64,000 bases of DNA from Acanthochromis polyacanthus (taxonomy: Eukaryota; Chordata; Actinopteri; Pomacentridae), in NCBI RefSeq assembly GCF_021347895.1, contig NC_067121.1:31979974-32043973 (forward strand), in the 5' to 3' direction. Shown here in pieces: positions 21,321-33,100 of the stretch (position 1 is the first letter of the stretch; the number at the start of each line of letters is the position of its first letter). The position numbers and the translations under genes were made by a program. The notes below the pieces were generated by a model. That model saw only the letters and a list, made by a program, of their open reading frames with translations. It did no database searches and was not told the origin of the DNA.

Positions 21321-24300
21321 CACAAATCATAAATGCTATCCTCACAGAGAAAGTTGATGCTGTCAAGTTTCCACAATCTATGGCATTGTTCCATGCTGAA
21401 GGCTGCTTACTCACCTTATGGATCTCTTTAATCAGCACATCCTGCAGGAAAGCACACATTTATGAATACAGGACTCACACTGTTGTTAAAAAAGACGCTG
21501 CTAGTCTGTAACTGTGTGGCGTTGTGTGTGTCTGACCTGTGATACCGTCAGGATGTCCTGAGCGTAGGGGCCCAGGTCGAGCCGGCACTCCCTGCAGATC
21601 CTCTTCAGCGTAGACACACTGGACACAGACAGCTCTGGCTTCACCAGGCCCTGAAGCACCATGGGTAACATCCCACCCAGCATCACCGGGTGGTCGGCCA
21701 GCCACTCGGCCAGAGACCCTGATCAGCAAGGGAGGACCAGGTAAGGTCACATTTAATGTAAATTGTATGGCCAAAAGAGACAACCTCAGTAGAAAGTCTC
21801 AATTCTTGTACAAACTGATCATATTTGTCATTTTACAGTAGAGTTTATTGTAAAAGAGCTGCCGTATAAATTATAAGGAAGCAAAAATCTATTCATAAAT
21901 ATGTTTAAAACACAGATTTTGCTCTTTGGGAGTCTGATTATGTACCTATGGTGTACATGACAGTGTCGGCCAGCATGATGTTACTGATGTTGATTCTGGG
22001 GATCAGACCAATGAGGCCAGGAATAACATCAGAGTAGTTCACATCGATGGTCTCAGCTATGGACTGGAAGCCAAACAGCAAGGCCTCTGTGTCCTGAAGG
22101 TGAAGAAAAAACACCAAAGTGTGGTGTTAGATCAAGAGAAGAGCACAGGAAACACAGTCTAGTAGGGGTAGACAGAGGTGCTGTGCAGGGAGACAGCATT
22201 TACCAGCTGATCTAGCAGTCAGTATTGTATATAACAACTTCTAAATGACCTCTGATGTGAATCATTGACAAGCGTGCTGCATTTTTTATTTTGAATTACT
22301 TAACAGACTGTATTTACAGGAGAAACATGTAGCGATAAATCATCTTAGCTGTGTTGGAAGCTCTCACATCTATGAGCCCTTTATATCTGGACGATAAATC
22401 ATATTTTTTGTCGACTCATCCAGCTGTTTTATCACCACAAAAAGACTGATAGTCCTTTAGATGATGGTTCAGGCCCATTTCCCTAAGGACACATTTCTTC
22501 GCTTCCTCACATCTTTTCCTCTCATCTTACCTCACAGTTTCAGTGGGAGACACTACGATGCAGAGAACAGACGAAAGAAAGGGAATCGTGGATGCAGTTA
22601 AAGGAATTGAGATGTACTCTTTATGCGTATTAACAACAAGGAAGTCCTCTAACTTCGGTCTCTGTGGCGTCATTTTGTCTTGTGACCTCCTGTCTATACT
22701 GGAAGTGGCTATGTGTTGCATCTGACATGTGATTGTCTTTACATTTTAGCAGATTTCTGAACAGTAAAATTTTATTTTACTGAAACTGAAGGACGTTCAG
22801 AGGTGGGAGACTTTATTCTACAGCAGCCTGGCAAACATCGGCTGATATTTAATGGTGCTAATTAGCTCAGTTCTCCTACACAGCTCTGAGATCAGCTGCT
22901 TTGTTACTGTTATTACAATCATGCTGACTGGATTAATCTGATGAGTCAATCTATAATTGAGGGACTTTTGAAGTCCATGGGATATATCTTGCGTACAAAG
23001 TAACAAAACTAATGTTTTTTATGTTCATTATGATCATGTCTTTACAAATCCCAGAATTACTCATTATGGAAGAAATCACTTATTCATAAAAAATGACTGG
23101 ATATCAGTACAATGTCAACTAAATAACCATCCGAATTTAAGAACAACCACCTTCTAATTAGCTAAACAATAAGAAAGTGAGCTTATTCAAAAACTGTTTT
23201 GATTGTGTTCTTTTATTAAGTTGAGATAATCATGACAGATATTTCTTTTTTGGCAACATATCAAATTTTACAAGGAAAATAACAAATTCATTGTTTAACT
23301 AAGTTACCCATTACAAAAGCACCTGTCAAGGAAGTGTGTTAATTCCAGATCACATGACCTGCTCCACATGATGTCATTTCCTCCTGAAGAAAAGACTGAC
23401 AAGACTCCAAGGCTTTCTGAGTTATTTAATATAAAGTAGTGTGTGAGTCAAGTGTGGATTTATCACGTCAACAGGTTTACGACAATATCTTTATAAATAA
23501 CTTTCCATTTCAATTTTACTCAATTGTATATATAATATTTAGAGGAATCTTTCTGTAAAAATGCCGTGTGGTGTTTGGTTATCAGGCGTAAACTAACCGT
23601 GACGTCACCCGTTGGTTTCAACGCCGAGAAAATGAAGCCCGGATATTGCTACTTCCTGGTCGCCGTTTTGGATTTTTTGGAGCCAGTGACGTAAAAAGCG
23701 TCATCAAACAGGCTGGACCGGAGAGCAACTAGGGGCAGGATTGGCTGAGGACTCTCTTATCCCGCCCACATTTTACCGCAGAGGCTTCTGCTGCTGTCCA
23801 TCAAGTATAGCCACGCCCCCTGGCTCCGCCAACTTTAACGATTTATTTAAAATTCAGTATTGATTTATTTTAAGATCGGCCACCTGATCTCTCATTTTGA
23901 CCATGAAAACTAACGGGAAAAAAATCCTGAGCTGTAGAAAATCAGTCTATCAAATTTTATTTTCTCCAAAAATGAATTGGGGTCTATGGAGAAAAAGCTT
24001 CTTGGAGCCAACCCTAGCGGACGGCGTGATATTGCAAGTTTTTGACACTTCCGGGTGGGCTTCAATTCTGGAGCCAGATGCTACGTCCACTATATATACA
24101 GTCTATGTTGGTTATAGGCAGCCATGTTGATTTTAGGCCTGAAAACATCAAAAATGTCAACTATGTTACAAAAAGTCCTTCAATTAGATGTTGACCCTGT
24201 GGGTATTTTTAACGTGACTATACCAGTAATATATCATAGCAGAAGCTGTCTCTGTCCGCACACAGCTCCTGTAATTTGCTACATATGAGGATTCGGTTTC

Positions 24301-27300
24301 ACATGAAGTGCTTCAGTGTTGCTTGTTAATGACGTTACCTGCCACACCGCTGACTGCTGGGGGTCCATCAGCTGTCTGCCCAGTCGGTCATAGAGGTTAC
24401 TGAGCAGCTCTGCACCCAGCATTTCATACACATACATCAGAGTGTCAGAGATGTCTACCCTGGAAAGGAAAACAGTCAAAACAACATAGTTAACTAAATT
24501 ACTGCCTTGTGGTTGCGTGACTCTGACAAACCGGTAGTAACAGTTTGTTATATATGCCTGTCCAGACTTGACCTTTTGGGCATATTTGGCTTTGCTTCAT
24601 CTAATCTTTTCAGATATTTATGTGAAATTTTATAATAATTAGAGTACAAATTCTTGACTCAGGGGAAAAAGTCTGCTTTGTACGGCCACAGTGACCTCTG
24701 ACCACCAAAATCGAACTTGCCAAATTTAAAGAATTTCCCTCAAGTTGTTGCAGACATATCACCTTCATGACAGTAGTATGGAGAAATGGACAATCTGTGA
24801 AAATAATTCCTTCATCTCGTCTGTCTTTAGCAAGGCCTAAAGATGCAATGCAAAGCTTGAACTGTAACACTGGTTCCACTATTCCTGCAGTTATCAGACA
24901 GAATCTCAGGATGAGCCAATGACAGACTGACTAATCTAACAGCACTATCAAGTCCAAATTTAAATTTTCACAACACTTCAGTTTGACGTTGGTTAAAGCA
25001 CAGACTCAACAAGCCAAAACACAAGGAAAATTATTTAACAAACATCCTGTTCAAGGATTATTATTTGTACATGTTAACATGCTGATAGCGAAATTAGGTT
25101 AAAGTATCACTGGGCCAAAGTAAGGCCATACAGCATGTGCCCCTAAATTTGAATCAAACTGATACATCTTACCACCATTTTTGGAAAGAAAACAAACTTA
25201 TACCCCCCTCCTTAAAAGCTTCCACCATTTTTCTGCCTTACCTGTAAATTCGAAACTGCTCTTTGTCGTCTGAGGACCAGGATTCGTACTCCTCCTGGGA
25301 GGGATAGTGGGATTTATGTAGCAGCACGTCCACTAGTTGGAAGTAAATGGGCCTGTAGACCTGCAGGTAAACTGCCTGCTTGTCCTCCTCGAATGACAGA
25401 ATATCATCCTGAAAATTCAAGAATAAATTTCTCGTCAGGAAGGCAAACTGCACGTTTATTGCATAATTCCTGAAATACTATGCAAAGAAAAGTGATCATT
25501 ATATTATTGTTCAGTCTCCTCACCTGCAGAGTGTACCAGAAGGTGAGTGTAAGTGAGCTGGTGGTCTCACTAACGGGGTAGTGCCCAGGGATGCCCGTAC
25601 AGAACAGGATCATGTTCACCAAAGCCAGATATTCCTGCCAGTGGTCCACCTGTTCCAACAAAACCCTGTCAGACACAAACAAATTAACAAATAAAAGGCA
25701 AACACTGTAGCCTGCTTGCAGAACAGGGTTGTGCATGTGCATCTGTGTGTACCTGGAGTGCGTTTCACCCATAGCGACGGCAATACGACAGATACCATGA
25801 GAGGTTTCCATGTCTCCATCCTGAGCCGCTGTCTTCAGCTGGTCGTGGAGACCCAGCACCAGAGGCAGCAGGTTCACCAGAGCGTTAACGTACCTGCACA
25901 CAAATGATCAGAGTAGCACACCTTTGGTGTAAAAAAAGAAATGTTCAAAATGTTTCTTAAGAACATTCACAAAAAAATCAACCAAAATCCAGCGAAATTC
26001 GCTGGATTTTGGTTGATTTTTTGTGAATGTTCTTAAAGAAAATATTAGAAGTTTTACTGATATATACAGCGCCCTCCATAATTATTGGCACCCCTGTTTA
26101 AGATGTGTTCTGAAGCTTCTAATATATTCATTTTTTTTTCTAAATATATAGGACCACAATGAAAAAAAAGAGGAAAATCCAACCTTTAAATCAAGTGCAT
26201 TTATTCAGTGGAGGAAAAAAATCACACATTAAGAAATAATTCTTTTACATCAAATCATGTGTGCCACAGTTATTAGCACCTCTGATGTTAATACTTTGTA
26301 CAACCCCTTTTGCCAACAAAACAGCACCTAATGTTCTCCTATAATACATTTTTCAGCAATTTTCAGTGTGAGAGTATGCTTCTGCAATAAAAATTGAATT
26401 TATTTTAAGGCTTTCAACACAGCTTAACCAGGGATGCCAATAATTATGGAGGGCTCTGTAGATGTATTCACTTTTTTTGGAAGATTTTTACTCATTTTTT
26501 GAAAACATTTCCAAGTATTTTCTTGCCACATTTGTTTGTTTTTTTTAAATAAAACTTTTAAGGGAAACTTTTAAGGAATTATTGGAATTTTCTTCCAGAA
26601 GTTTTTGCAAATTTTCAGAAATTTGGGGGAATTTTTTGCAGATTTTTTTTATTTTTCTCAGACGAGGAAACAATATTTTTTGGTGCCTGTAAATGAAGAC
26701 AACAGGTCTGATGATCCGTGCATGTCCGGGCGTGTTTCTCACCTCTGGCAGTCCGGCTGAGAGATGGCGTTAACTATCGTCTCCACTGCCGTGTCAAACA
26801 GCTCCGGGTTGGACAGAGCAGTGAAACAGTCCTGGACGAGTTCGTGACTTTCCCCTAATGGCACATCCAGCCCCACCCAGCTGGACAGACAGCGCAGCAC
26901 CTTCTCCTTCACCTGATTCGACGAGTCCTGGCTCTGCAGGAGCTGCCGCAGCATCGGACACACCACCGCCCACTCCCCGGCCAGAGCCTCCCTCAGCTGG
27001 CCACGGCGGGCTTGGGCCAGACGGCTGCTGTGGAACTCCTCTGGAAGGACGGTGAGGAGCTCCAGCAGGGCCAGGCAGTGCGACTGGGGGTCCTGAGGGG
27101 CCTTCGCACCAGAGCCGTCTTCAGGGTCGGGTTTCTGCGGCTGGAAGGCCCTCACCATGTCGGCCACCGGCTGGGACCAGGCCTGGGGGATTAAGTTCAG
27201 AGCCATGGAGGCCAGAGCTACACACAGACGGGTCAGCACCATTTTGGGCCCAGAGGAGAAGTGCAAGATGTGGGAGAGAAGCTGCATCCTGAGGCTCTCG

Positions 27301-29396
27301 TGCTGGTCTGCAGGGAGGTCGCTCCAGTGGCGGGAGATCTTGGTGTGGAGGGTGCTGGCGCCGAAAAACTGGACCTCTGGGATCTGCAAAGAGAGGCATT
27401 CAACCTCTGACATTCAACCTGTTAGTCTTGACTTCCTGTCTGCTGCATGATGTTCTTTCACCCTCGTGTCGACACAGTTTAAAGTTTGAAAATGTGGGGA
27501 AAAAAATATTTTAACAGTGAAACTTCTGACAACATTTTTGGGAAATCTTTGAACATTTTTTTGGTGGGAAAAAAAAAAGTTAAAAATGTTTCTTAAGAAC
27601 ATTCACATAAAAATCAACCAAAATCCAGCGAAATTCGCTGGATTTTGGTTGATTTTTATGTGAATGTTCTTAAGAAAATATTACAAGTTTTTCTGATTTA
27701 TACGTAATCACTTACGATATTGTTAGGATTTTTTGTGAGATGTTTTACTCATTTTTGGGAAATATTTACAAGAATTTTCTTGCCAAATTTGGGGGATTTT
27801 TTAAGATAAAACTTTTAAGGGAAACTTTTAAGAAATTATTGGAATTTTCTTCCTGAAGATTTTGCAAATTTTCCGAAATTTGGCGATTTTTTTTTTTGCT
27901 GAATTTTTGGATTTTTTTTTTCAGACAAGGAAGCAATATTTTGTTTACTGCCTGTAAATGAAGACAACAGGAGGGTTGACTGCGCACAGAAGTAGAGGGA
28001 CATGCAAATATACATCTGTAGAAACTGTAGAGAAAAACCCCAGTACTAGACCTTGTCAGGGCTGAGCAGGGCCCAGCAGAAGTGCCAGGCCCGAGCAGAG
28101 GTCTGGGCCTGGGTCAGCCACTTCTGGGCCACGTTCTTACGCTCCATGTCTGGATCAAAGTACAGCTGGTAGAGAGCCTGCAGGAAGAGAGACGAGCCAA
28201 TGCAGAGGGAACAAAGCAAGCAAATTTGGTAATTCAATTCCTTTCAGTTTTATTTGTGTAGCGCCAATTCACAAGGAAGGAAGCACTTGGCGACAGTTGT
28301 AAAGAACCAAAAACCTAATTATAGCTTAAAGCGCTCGTAAATATTGATCAGAATGGTTTAAACGGACAGGAATCACATCCAACTTTCCCATTTATTTTGG
28401 CGGAGGAGGTGAGCGACTCATGGGAAGCCTTTTGCTTTATTTGTCTTCTGTAACAGGTTGATACATACAGAGCTCATAAAGGGTCATAGTGGAATTTTTA
28501 TAGCATGAAACTTCAAATTTGCAGAGCTGCATTTACATAATCGCTGTAAGGTGAAATTCAAGTTTTCTTTCAATTGGCTAACATGTTCTAATGGTGCTTT
28601 TTTTACATGCTTTTTGACACATCATGAGCAAAACGAGCCGTCAGTGCAGTGACTGAGCATTTCTACCCTGCAAAACAAACAGATTCAGACTTTCATTGTT
28701 GGAAGTCTTGTGGTGCGGGGCTTTCTGTATCATCATTCTTCTGCAGAATTGGGTTCGAACGTGTGGCTGAATTACTCGAGCTGTGAGCTGGTGTGCTCAG
28801 CTGCAGTGCTGGGTAAACAGAGAGGCAGGGGCTTTATAGATCTAGACAGAGTTACATCTAGGCCACTTTGATGCATTAAAAGATTATTGTAATGGGAAAA
28901 AAATTAAAATATGTACTTCATTGCATGGAGATGAGCTTTCAGGGGTTCAATTTGACCAGAGGGGGACTTTAATTATAATACATGCGATGTGTGACTAGAG
29001 TAAAAATGTGTTGTCATGGCAGCTAATCCAAAGCACATGGTGTTAGTTATTATTAGGACAGCATATGCTTATAGCTGGTATCATGTTACAAATGGTCCAG
29101 TTGGCTGTAATCTCCCCAGTCTTCAACTACAATTACCAAACTACCTTGTTCTCCTTGACTAAAACTAAATGCTACTGCTGGATCAAATAATTCATTTTAA
29201 TATCAATGGAAGATGCTGCAGCTCCAGTGGATTCACATTATGTGGATGTGTGTTTTAGTCCAACAGCTATCCCTGCAGGTTTAGTTTAATAAAACAGACA
29301 TCCAGTGAGGATTATTACAAACAGGCAGCTTACCGACTCCACATTCTCCACCGTTAACTCCACCGGTGAGTCTCCAGGGCTGACTGGAGGCTCCAT
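15790..29396 (-). CDS. ipo13: Importin-13
   Basis: Importin-beta family, Ran-dependent bidirectional carrier; the mammalian protein imports cargoes such as UBC9 and MAGOH-RBM8A and exports eIF1A. Twenty-one exons join in frame to 966 residues (human 963). In transcript order they are 29334-29396, 28052-28177, 26743-27383, 25753-25893, 25524-25665, 25242-25408, 24339-24459, 21946-22093, 21537-21718, 21415-21441, 21096-21230, 19305-19451, 19068-19148, 18817-18954, 18619-18715, 18490-18542, 18348-18414, 18108-18166, 17929-18018, 17668-17849, 15790-15883. Diagnostic blocks include ALYQLYFDPD and AQKWLTQAQ (importin N-terminal region), TRLCVALAS, CLALLELLTVLPEEF, GDMETSHGICRIAVAMGE, ISDTLMYVYEMLGAELLSNL, SSQCMWLMQALGFLLSAL and the C-terminal TNKRRVKEIVKEF. 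The start MEPPVSPGDSP replaces the Gly/Ala-rich human start. Intron 19 appears to use a GC donor, and exon 11 has a UG-repeat acceptor. Confidence 0.96.
15884..17103. other. Last ipo13 intron, unannotated part
   Basis: Non-coding sequence between the final two ipo13 exons. Nothing recognisable is seen before the MITE that starts at 17104. Confidence 0.45.
17104..17622 (+). mobile_element. TTAA-type palindromic MITE, best-preserved copy
   Basis: TTAA at 17104-17107 and again at 17619-17622 flank an element of about 510 bp. The ends CCCTCCTGTTGTC and GACGACACGAGGG are imperfect inverted repeats. The central palindrome (about 17391-17474) has arms TTTAAGAACATTCACA..AATCAA and the reverse. It lies in the last ipo13 intron, 45 bp from exon 20. 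Precise TTAA flanks make piggyBac- or Kolobok-type mobilisation the best guess. Confidence 0.8.
19762..19905 (+). repeat. Dispersed repeat, second copy of 7838-7960
   Basis: It shares the ATTCTACA.TTTCATT start, TACATCTGAGAG, AAAACAACCTGGATAAG and AAAACAAGTTC blocks with the copy in fzr1. It sits in the ipo13 intron between exons 21096-21230 and 19305-19451. It may extend to about 20110, but the other copy does not show that part. Confidence 0.5.
21234..21319. repeat. (CA)n microsatellite abutting an ipo13 splice acceptor
   Basis: About 43 uninterrupted CA units on +, which is (UG)n in the ipo13 pre-mRNA. Reading in the sense direction, the repeat runs directly into GCAG and then exon 21096-21230, so it occupies the place of the usual polypyrimidine tract. 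The open frames with long Cys-Val runs here are artefacts of the repeat. Confidence 0.95.
23560..24110. repeat. Probable fish DNA-transposon-like repeat in ipo13 intron 7
   Basis: A GC-richer block inside an AT-rich intron. It contains GTGACGTCACCCGTTGG near 23600 and ends with CCACTATATATACAGTCTATG-like sequence, a terminus also seen in shortened form near 36475 and 54190. No open frame with a recognisable domain. Boundaries are approximate and the family is not identified. Confidence 0.45.
25932..26711 (-). mobile_element. TTAA-type palindromic MITE split by a Tc1-like MITE
   Basis: The left part (25932-26066) holds the central palindrome of the family (about 25956-26041). The right part (26459-26711) continues the AT-rich arm and ends in AAGACAACAGG, the reverse of the family's left end. 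The 392-bp element at 26067-26458 interrupts it. The outermost left arm is missing or too diverged to see. It lies in the ipo13 intron 5' of exon 25753-25893 and ends about 32 bp from exon 26743-27383. Confidence 0.7.
26067..26458. mobile_element. Tc1/mariner-type MITE, TA target site
   Basis: The left end CAGCGCCCTCCATAATTATT and the right end, read in reverse as CAGAGCCCTCCATAATTATT, are near-identical inverted repeats of about 30 bp. Both ends are flanked by TA (26065-26066 and 26459-26460). No transposase remains in the 392 bp. It is inserted inside the older TTAA MITE and is therefore younger than that insertion. Confidence 0.85.
27461..27975 (-). mobile_element. TTAA-type palindromic MITE in ipo13 intron 2
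   Basis: It starts with CCCTCGTGTCGAC and ends with AAGACAACAGGAGGG, so it is reversed relative to the copy at 17104. The central palindrome is at about 27588-27680, around GCGAAATTCGC. Flanks TTCA and TTGA look like decayed TTAA. It begins 78 bp from the ipo13 exon at 26743-27383. Confidence 0.75.
28178..29333. other. ipo13 intron 1, nothing recognised
   Basis: Non-coding sequence between the start exon and the second exon of ipo13. No open frame with a domain and no clear repeat ends are visible. Confidence 0.5.
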
Positions 29397-30178
29397 CTGG
29401 CGCAAAGTGAAGGGGTCTCCCTGTTGCTTCTGGGTGTCTTTTAGAAGTTAGAGCGCAGCAGGTAAGGAAAAATGATCATAAAAGCCTTTAAAAAAGAAGA
29501 AAAAGATCCACAGAGTGTCAGATGAGGCTGTCAGAGGACGCAGAGGGTCCGTCAGCTGTCCATACAGTCCACATGTGGGCAGTGCGCTCTGGCATGACGA
29601 CGCGCTGACCTCTGCGGGGGCGCAAAAGTTGTTGGCGCACAGCAAACTCTGGCACACATTCGAGCCTCACATGTTTACAAACGAACGCTCCGAGCAAGTC
29701 TACGATGCTGAATAATGCGGGGAAAACTTGCGCCCACGGATTCCACTTGTGCGCTGCGCTCTCAACAGGCGCTCCTGACGCACGCAACTGCGCCTCTGAC
29801 GCACTGGCAGCTGATTGGAGCAGCGGAGGAACGGAACCCTGATGTGTCTTTTGTTTTTTCTTTTTAAAGATTTACATGAGAGAATCTGTAAAGGGAAGAC
29901 GTGCAGATAGGTGGTGATTTTTTAAGGGCATCTTTGGCACATTTTTGCGCGTTAAGGATGTGAGCGTGTTTTGCTTTTTCCTGCTCGCCGCCACGCAGCC
30001 CCACCCCTGCTCCTCTTCTGCCCGACTCCCTCAGGATATTTTTAGCGCCGATGATGTGCCCTGTCAGATCGCGTAACGGAAACAACCTCAGAGCTGCAGG
30101 ATCAGAAGCTGCCGCGCAGAGAAAGCCGCTCGGCCCCGTCGGATCTCGCAGGAGAGAAACCTGCCACAGGAGGAGAAG
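29397..30178. promoter_or_regulatory. Shared head-to-head promoter region of ipo13 and the mucin-like gene
   Basis: The ipo13 ATG (29396, minus) and the mucin-like ATG (30179, plus) are 782 bp apart and diverge. The interval is GC- and CpG-rich compared with its surroundings, including clusters near 29580-29800 and 29980-30160. This is the arrangement of a CpG-type bidirectional promoter. No TATA box is placed with confidence, and transcription starts are unknown. Confidence 0.5.
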
Positions 30179-33100
30179 ATGAGATTTGGAATTCAGCTGG
30201 TGTTTTGCGTCTCGGTGCTTCTTACCGGCGCGTCGCAGACAAGAGGTGAGGTGTCGTCTCCGGTGTGTGTGTCTTTGTGTCGGATCCTGGCATCCTGCTG
30301 ACGTGAGACAGACTCCTGATCGATTCGCTCTCAACCGTCTATTGATCAGATAAGGAGTGATCAGCTGCAGGATCCATCCTTGTTCCATCCTCTTCAGTTG
30401 CTTTATGAACTTTTGGTGCTTGGCATCATCTCAGCAGGATGTGAGCAGAGCATCAACAAGGTTTCTGCCCAGTTTGTCCTGATGTCTGATCACCAGACTT
30501 GTTTATTTAAACTTCCATATTTCATTTAGATTTCACAGGACAGTTGTACACCATTATGAGACTGCAAGTGTTGGTTGATTAACAGTCAAGCAAATTGGAT
30601 GTTTTAATACTCGGTGAGTCATTTGTCAAACAAAAATGCAAGAACACATCTGTCTCTCCAGCATCTCCAGTTGAGGGCTTTTGGCTTGTCTTCCTCTCTT
30701 ATAACAGCAAACTGAATATCTGTGTAGGTTTGTGCAGCTGAAATTTTCCACCAATTAATTGATGAAGTGACTGATAGAATGTATCTACAATTATTTGTTG
30801 TTAATTTGATTATAATGTTTGGGTCATTTTGAAAGAAAAAAAATCTCTTTTTTGCAGTCCAAGCTTCTCACTTGTGACTATGTTCCATCTTTTTATGTTT
30901 GCTATGATCCAAAATACCTTATTTCTGTAGAAAAACGACACCATCACCACGGGATTTAGCAAAAAAATATGTTTTGTAGACCAACTGTTTAAAAGCAGTG
31001 GTGGAAAAGGACAAAGTGCATTTATTCAAGTACTGTACTCAAGTACAAATGTGAGCCATTTTATTTAAGTTCTCTATTTTTTGCTTCTTTGTTCTTCTTC
31101 CTACTACATTTTACAGGGAAAAACTGTAGTTTTCATTACACTACAGATTTAGTTACCTTTAAGATGGAGATTTTCTACAGTGGATAACATACCAAGCTTT
31201 TCAAATACAACACATTGTTTAAGATTAACTCGTGGTTTCCAATTTTGTGGGCTTCTTACACACGTTAGTGTGTAGTTGGAGTCATATTTCAAATGTCTGA
31301 GTTGTTAAAAGCTTCAGATAGTGAGTTTTTCCCCCTCTAAACTTCTCACATGGTTTCATTTCACTAGATATGCTATCCAAAATCTCACCAAAAACTGAAA
31401 ACTGATTTGTGTATCAGAACCTTGTTTTACCAACTCCTCAGATTTGTCAGCTGTTAAATCTGTTTATCAGTCATTCACACCTAGCCTAGCCACGCTAGAC
31501 CCATGTTTCTGAAGGCACAAGGGTCTAGGGCCGCTCGACAGGGAGGGAGGCGGGCTAAAAGGTTGTCTTTCAAATCACTCTGCAGCAATTGGGTAGGTAT
31601 ACAACCAATCAGCGCAACGAATAGGCTGACGTAGTTCTTAGAGCGCCGGCGGATTGTGGCTAAGTCCCATTAGCTTCCCAACCAGTGGAGCCAACTGGTA
31701 TATTAAGGATTTGCCATATCCCGTTGGTGTAAGTCCAAATACGTCTTTCTTCTCAATGAAACACTTCAGTGCCGTCCTTTGTTTATCTTTCAAATTGAAT
31801 TTTAGCTTCAAATCTTTAAGGGCTGTGGCCAAAGCTGAGTCGAAAGATAACTGTTTATTGTGAGCCGGTTGTTTCTGTCAGAATCGTCACGCCTCTGTCG
31901 TCACTTCGTTACGGCGCCTTCTGACTCTACACTTCATGGTGATTGGTCCGGCCAGTTTTAGGAGCATCCATCCTTGAGCCTTATGGAGGGTAACTAGACC
32001 CACCCTGGCAGAGAATTAAATTTGTTGCCGTGGGTTGTCTAGCGCCGCTAGGCTAATTCACACCAGCTCCTCCTGCAGCAGCTACAACAGTAACATGCTG
32101 CTGACACACTAATGATTCACTATTAGTTAATCCTGTCATATATAATAATGTATCAGTCAGAGGGACCAAACCAGCACTTTTACTGTAATATTTATCTAGA
32201 TTTTGATGCAGATGCTGCTAATGACACGTTTACTTAAGTAGAAAGTTTCATGCAGAACTTTTACATGTAATGGAGTTTTCAGAGTTTCTTTTTAAGTAAA
32301 TTGAACATCTGAAGTAAAGCTGCAATTATTAGCCAATTATCTGAACAATTGATTGACAACAAATTAATCTTTTTGGTAATTGATTCATCGTTCAGCAGTT
32401 TTGTAAAAAAAATAAAAATTAGCTAATTTTTTCCACTCCCAGCCTCTTGCATATGAGTATGTTCTTTTTAAAATGTCTTTTATGATGGTAGATGTCAGGT
32501 TATCTTTAAAAAAACATTGTCATCTTGGATTTTGAGAGTTTCAGTTGCAATCCTGCTGTTTTGTTTGTCAGGCAATTTGAATAATTCCCTTCATACTCTA
32601 GGAAATTATAAAGTTGTCACTTATTTGTATGAATAAATGATAAATTCTTGCATTTAAATTTAAACATCACCCCCATAAACATCACCTTTTTAAAAGAAAA
32701 CGTGCTTTACAGTGAATTGAAAGCATCTCTTTAGCAGGATTCATCTTTTATTTTGCAGGTCAGAACCGTGATCTTCCTCCTGTCTTCAGCCCTCCCAGCC
32801 TCCTGAGTCACTCTGGAGCTTCAGCATCTCCTGCCCTGGCAGAGGACCCTGGAAATGAGGCCCCACAGCTGACACGTAATCCTGCAGGCAGCGATGAAAC
32901 CTCATATGAAACCTCAGCCCTCACCCAGACAGAAGGCTCAGTCCGTCCAGCGGAGACTGTGACAAATGCAGCGCTTAAAACCCACATGTTCACCTCGACC
33001 CCTGCAGCTCCCACATCTCCACATACAACCGAACCCTCTGTGCTGACTCCTCACCTCACTGCTGCTTCTCCTGCAGGTAATCAGCTTTTTGAACCTTTAT

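Noticed and set aside
21051..21459. Minus-strand frames with long Cys-Val runs
   Set aside because: They read through the CA/TG microsatellite. Only 21096-21230 and 21415-21441 within them are true ipo13 exons.
29864..30388. 174-codon minus-strand frame across the mucin-like start exon
   Set aside because: It is antisense to the start exon in a GC-rich promoter region and shows no domain; such regions often stay open by composition.
32808..33014. 68-codon minus-strand frame
   Set aside because: It is antisense to exon 2 of the mucin-like gene.
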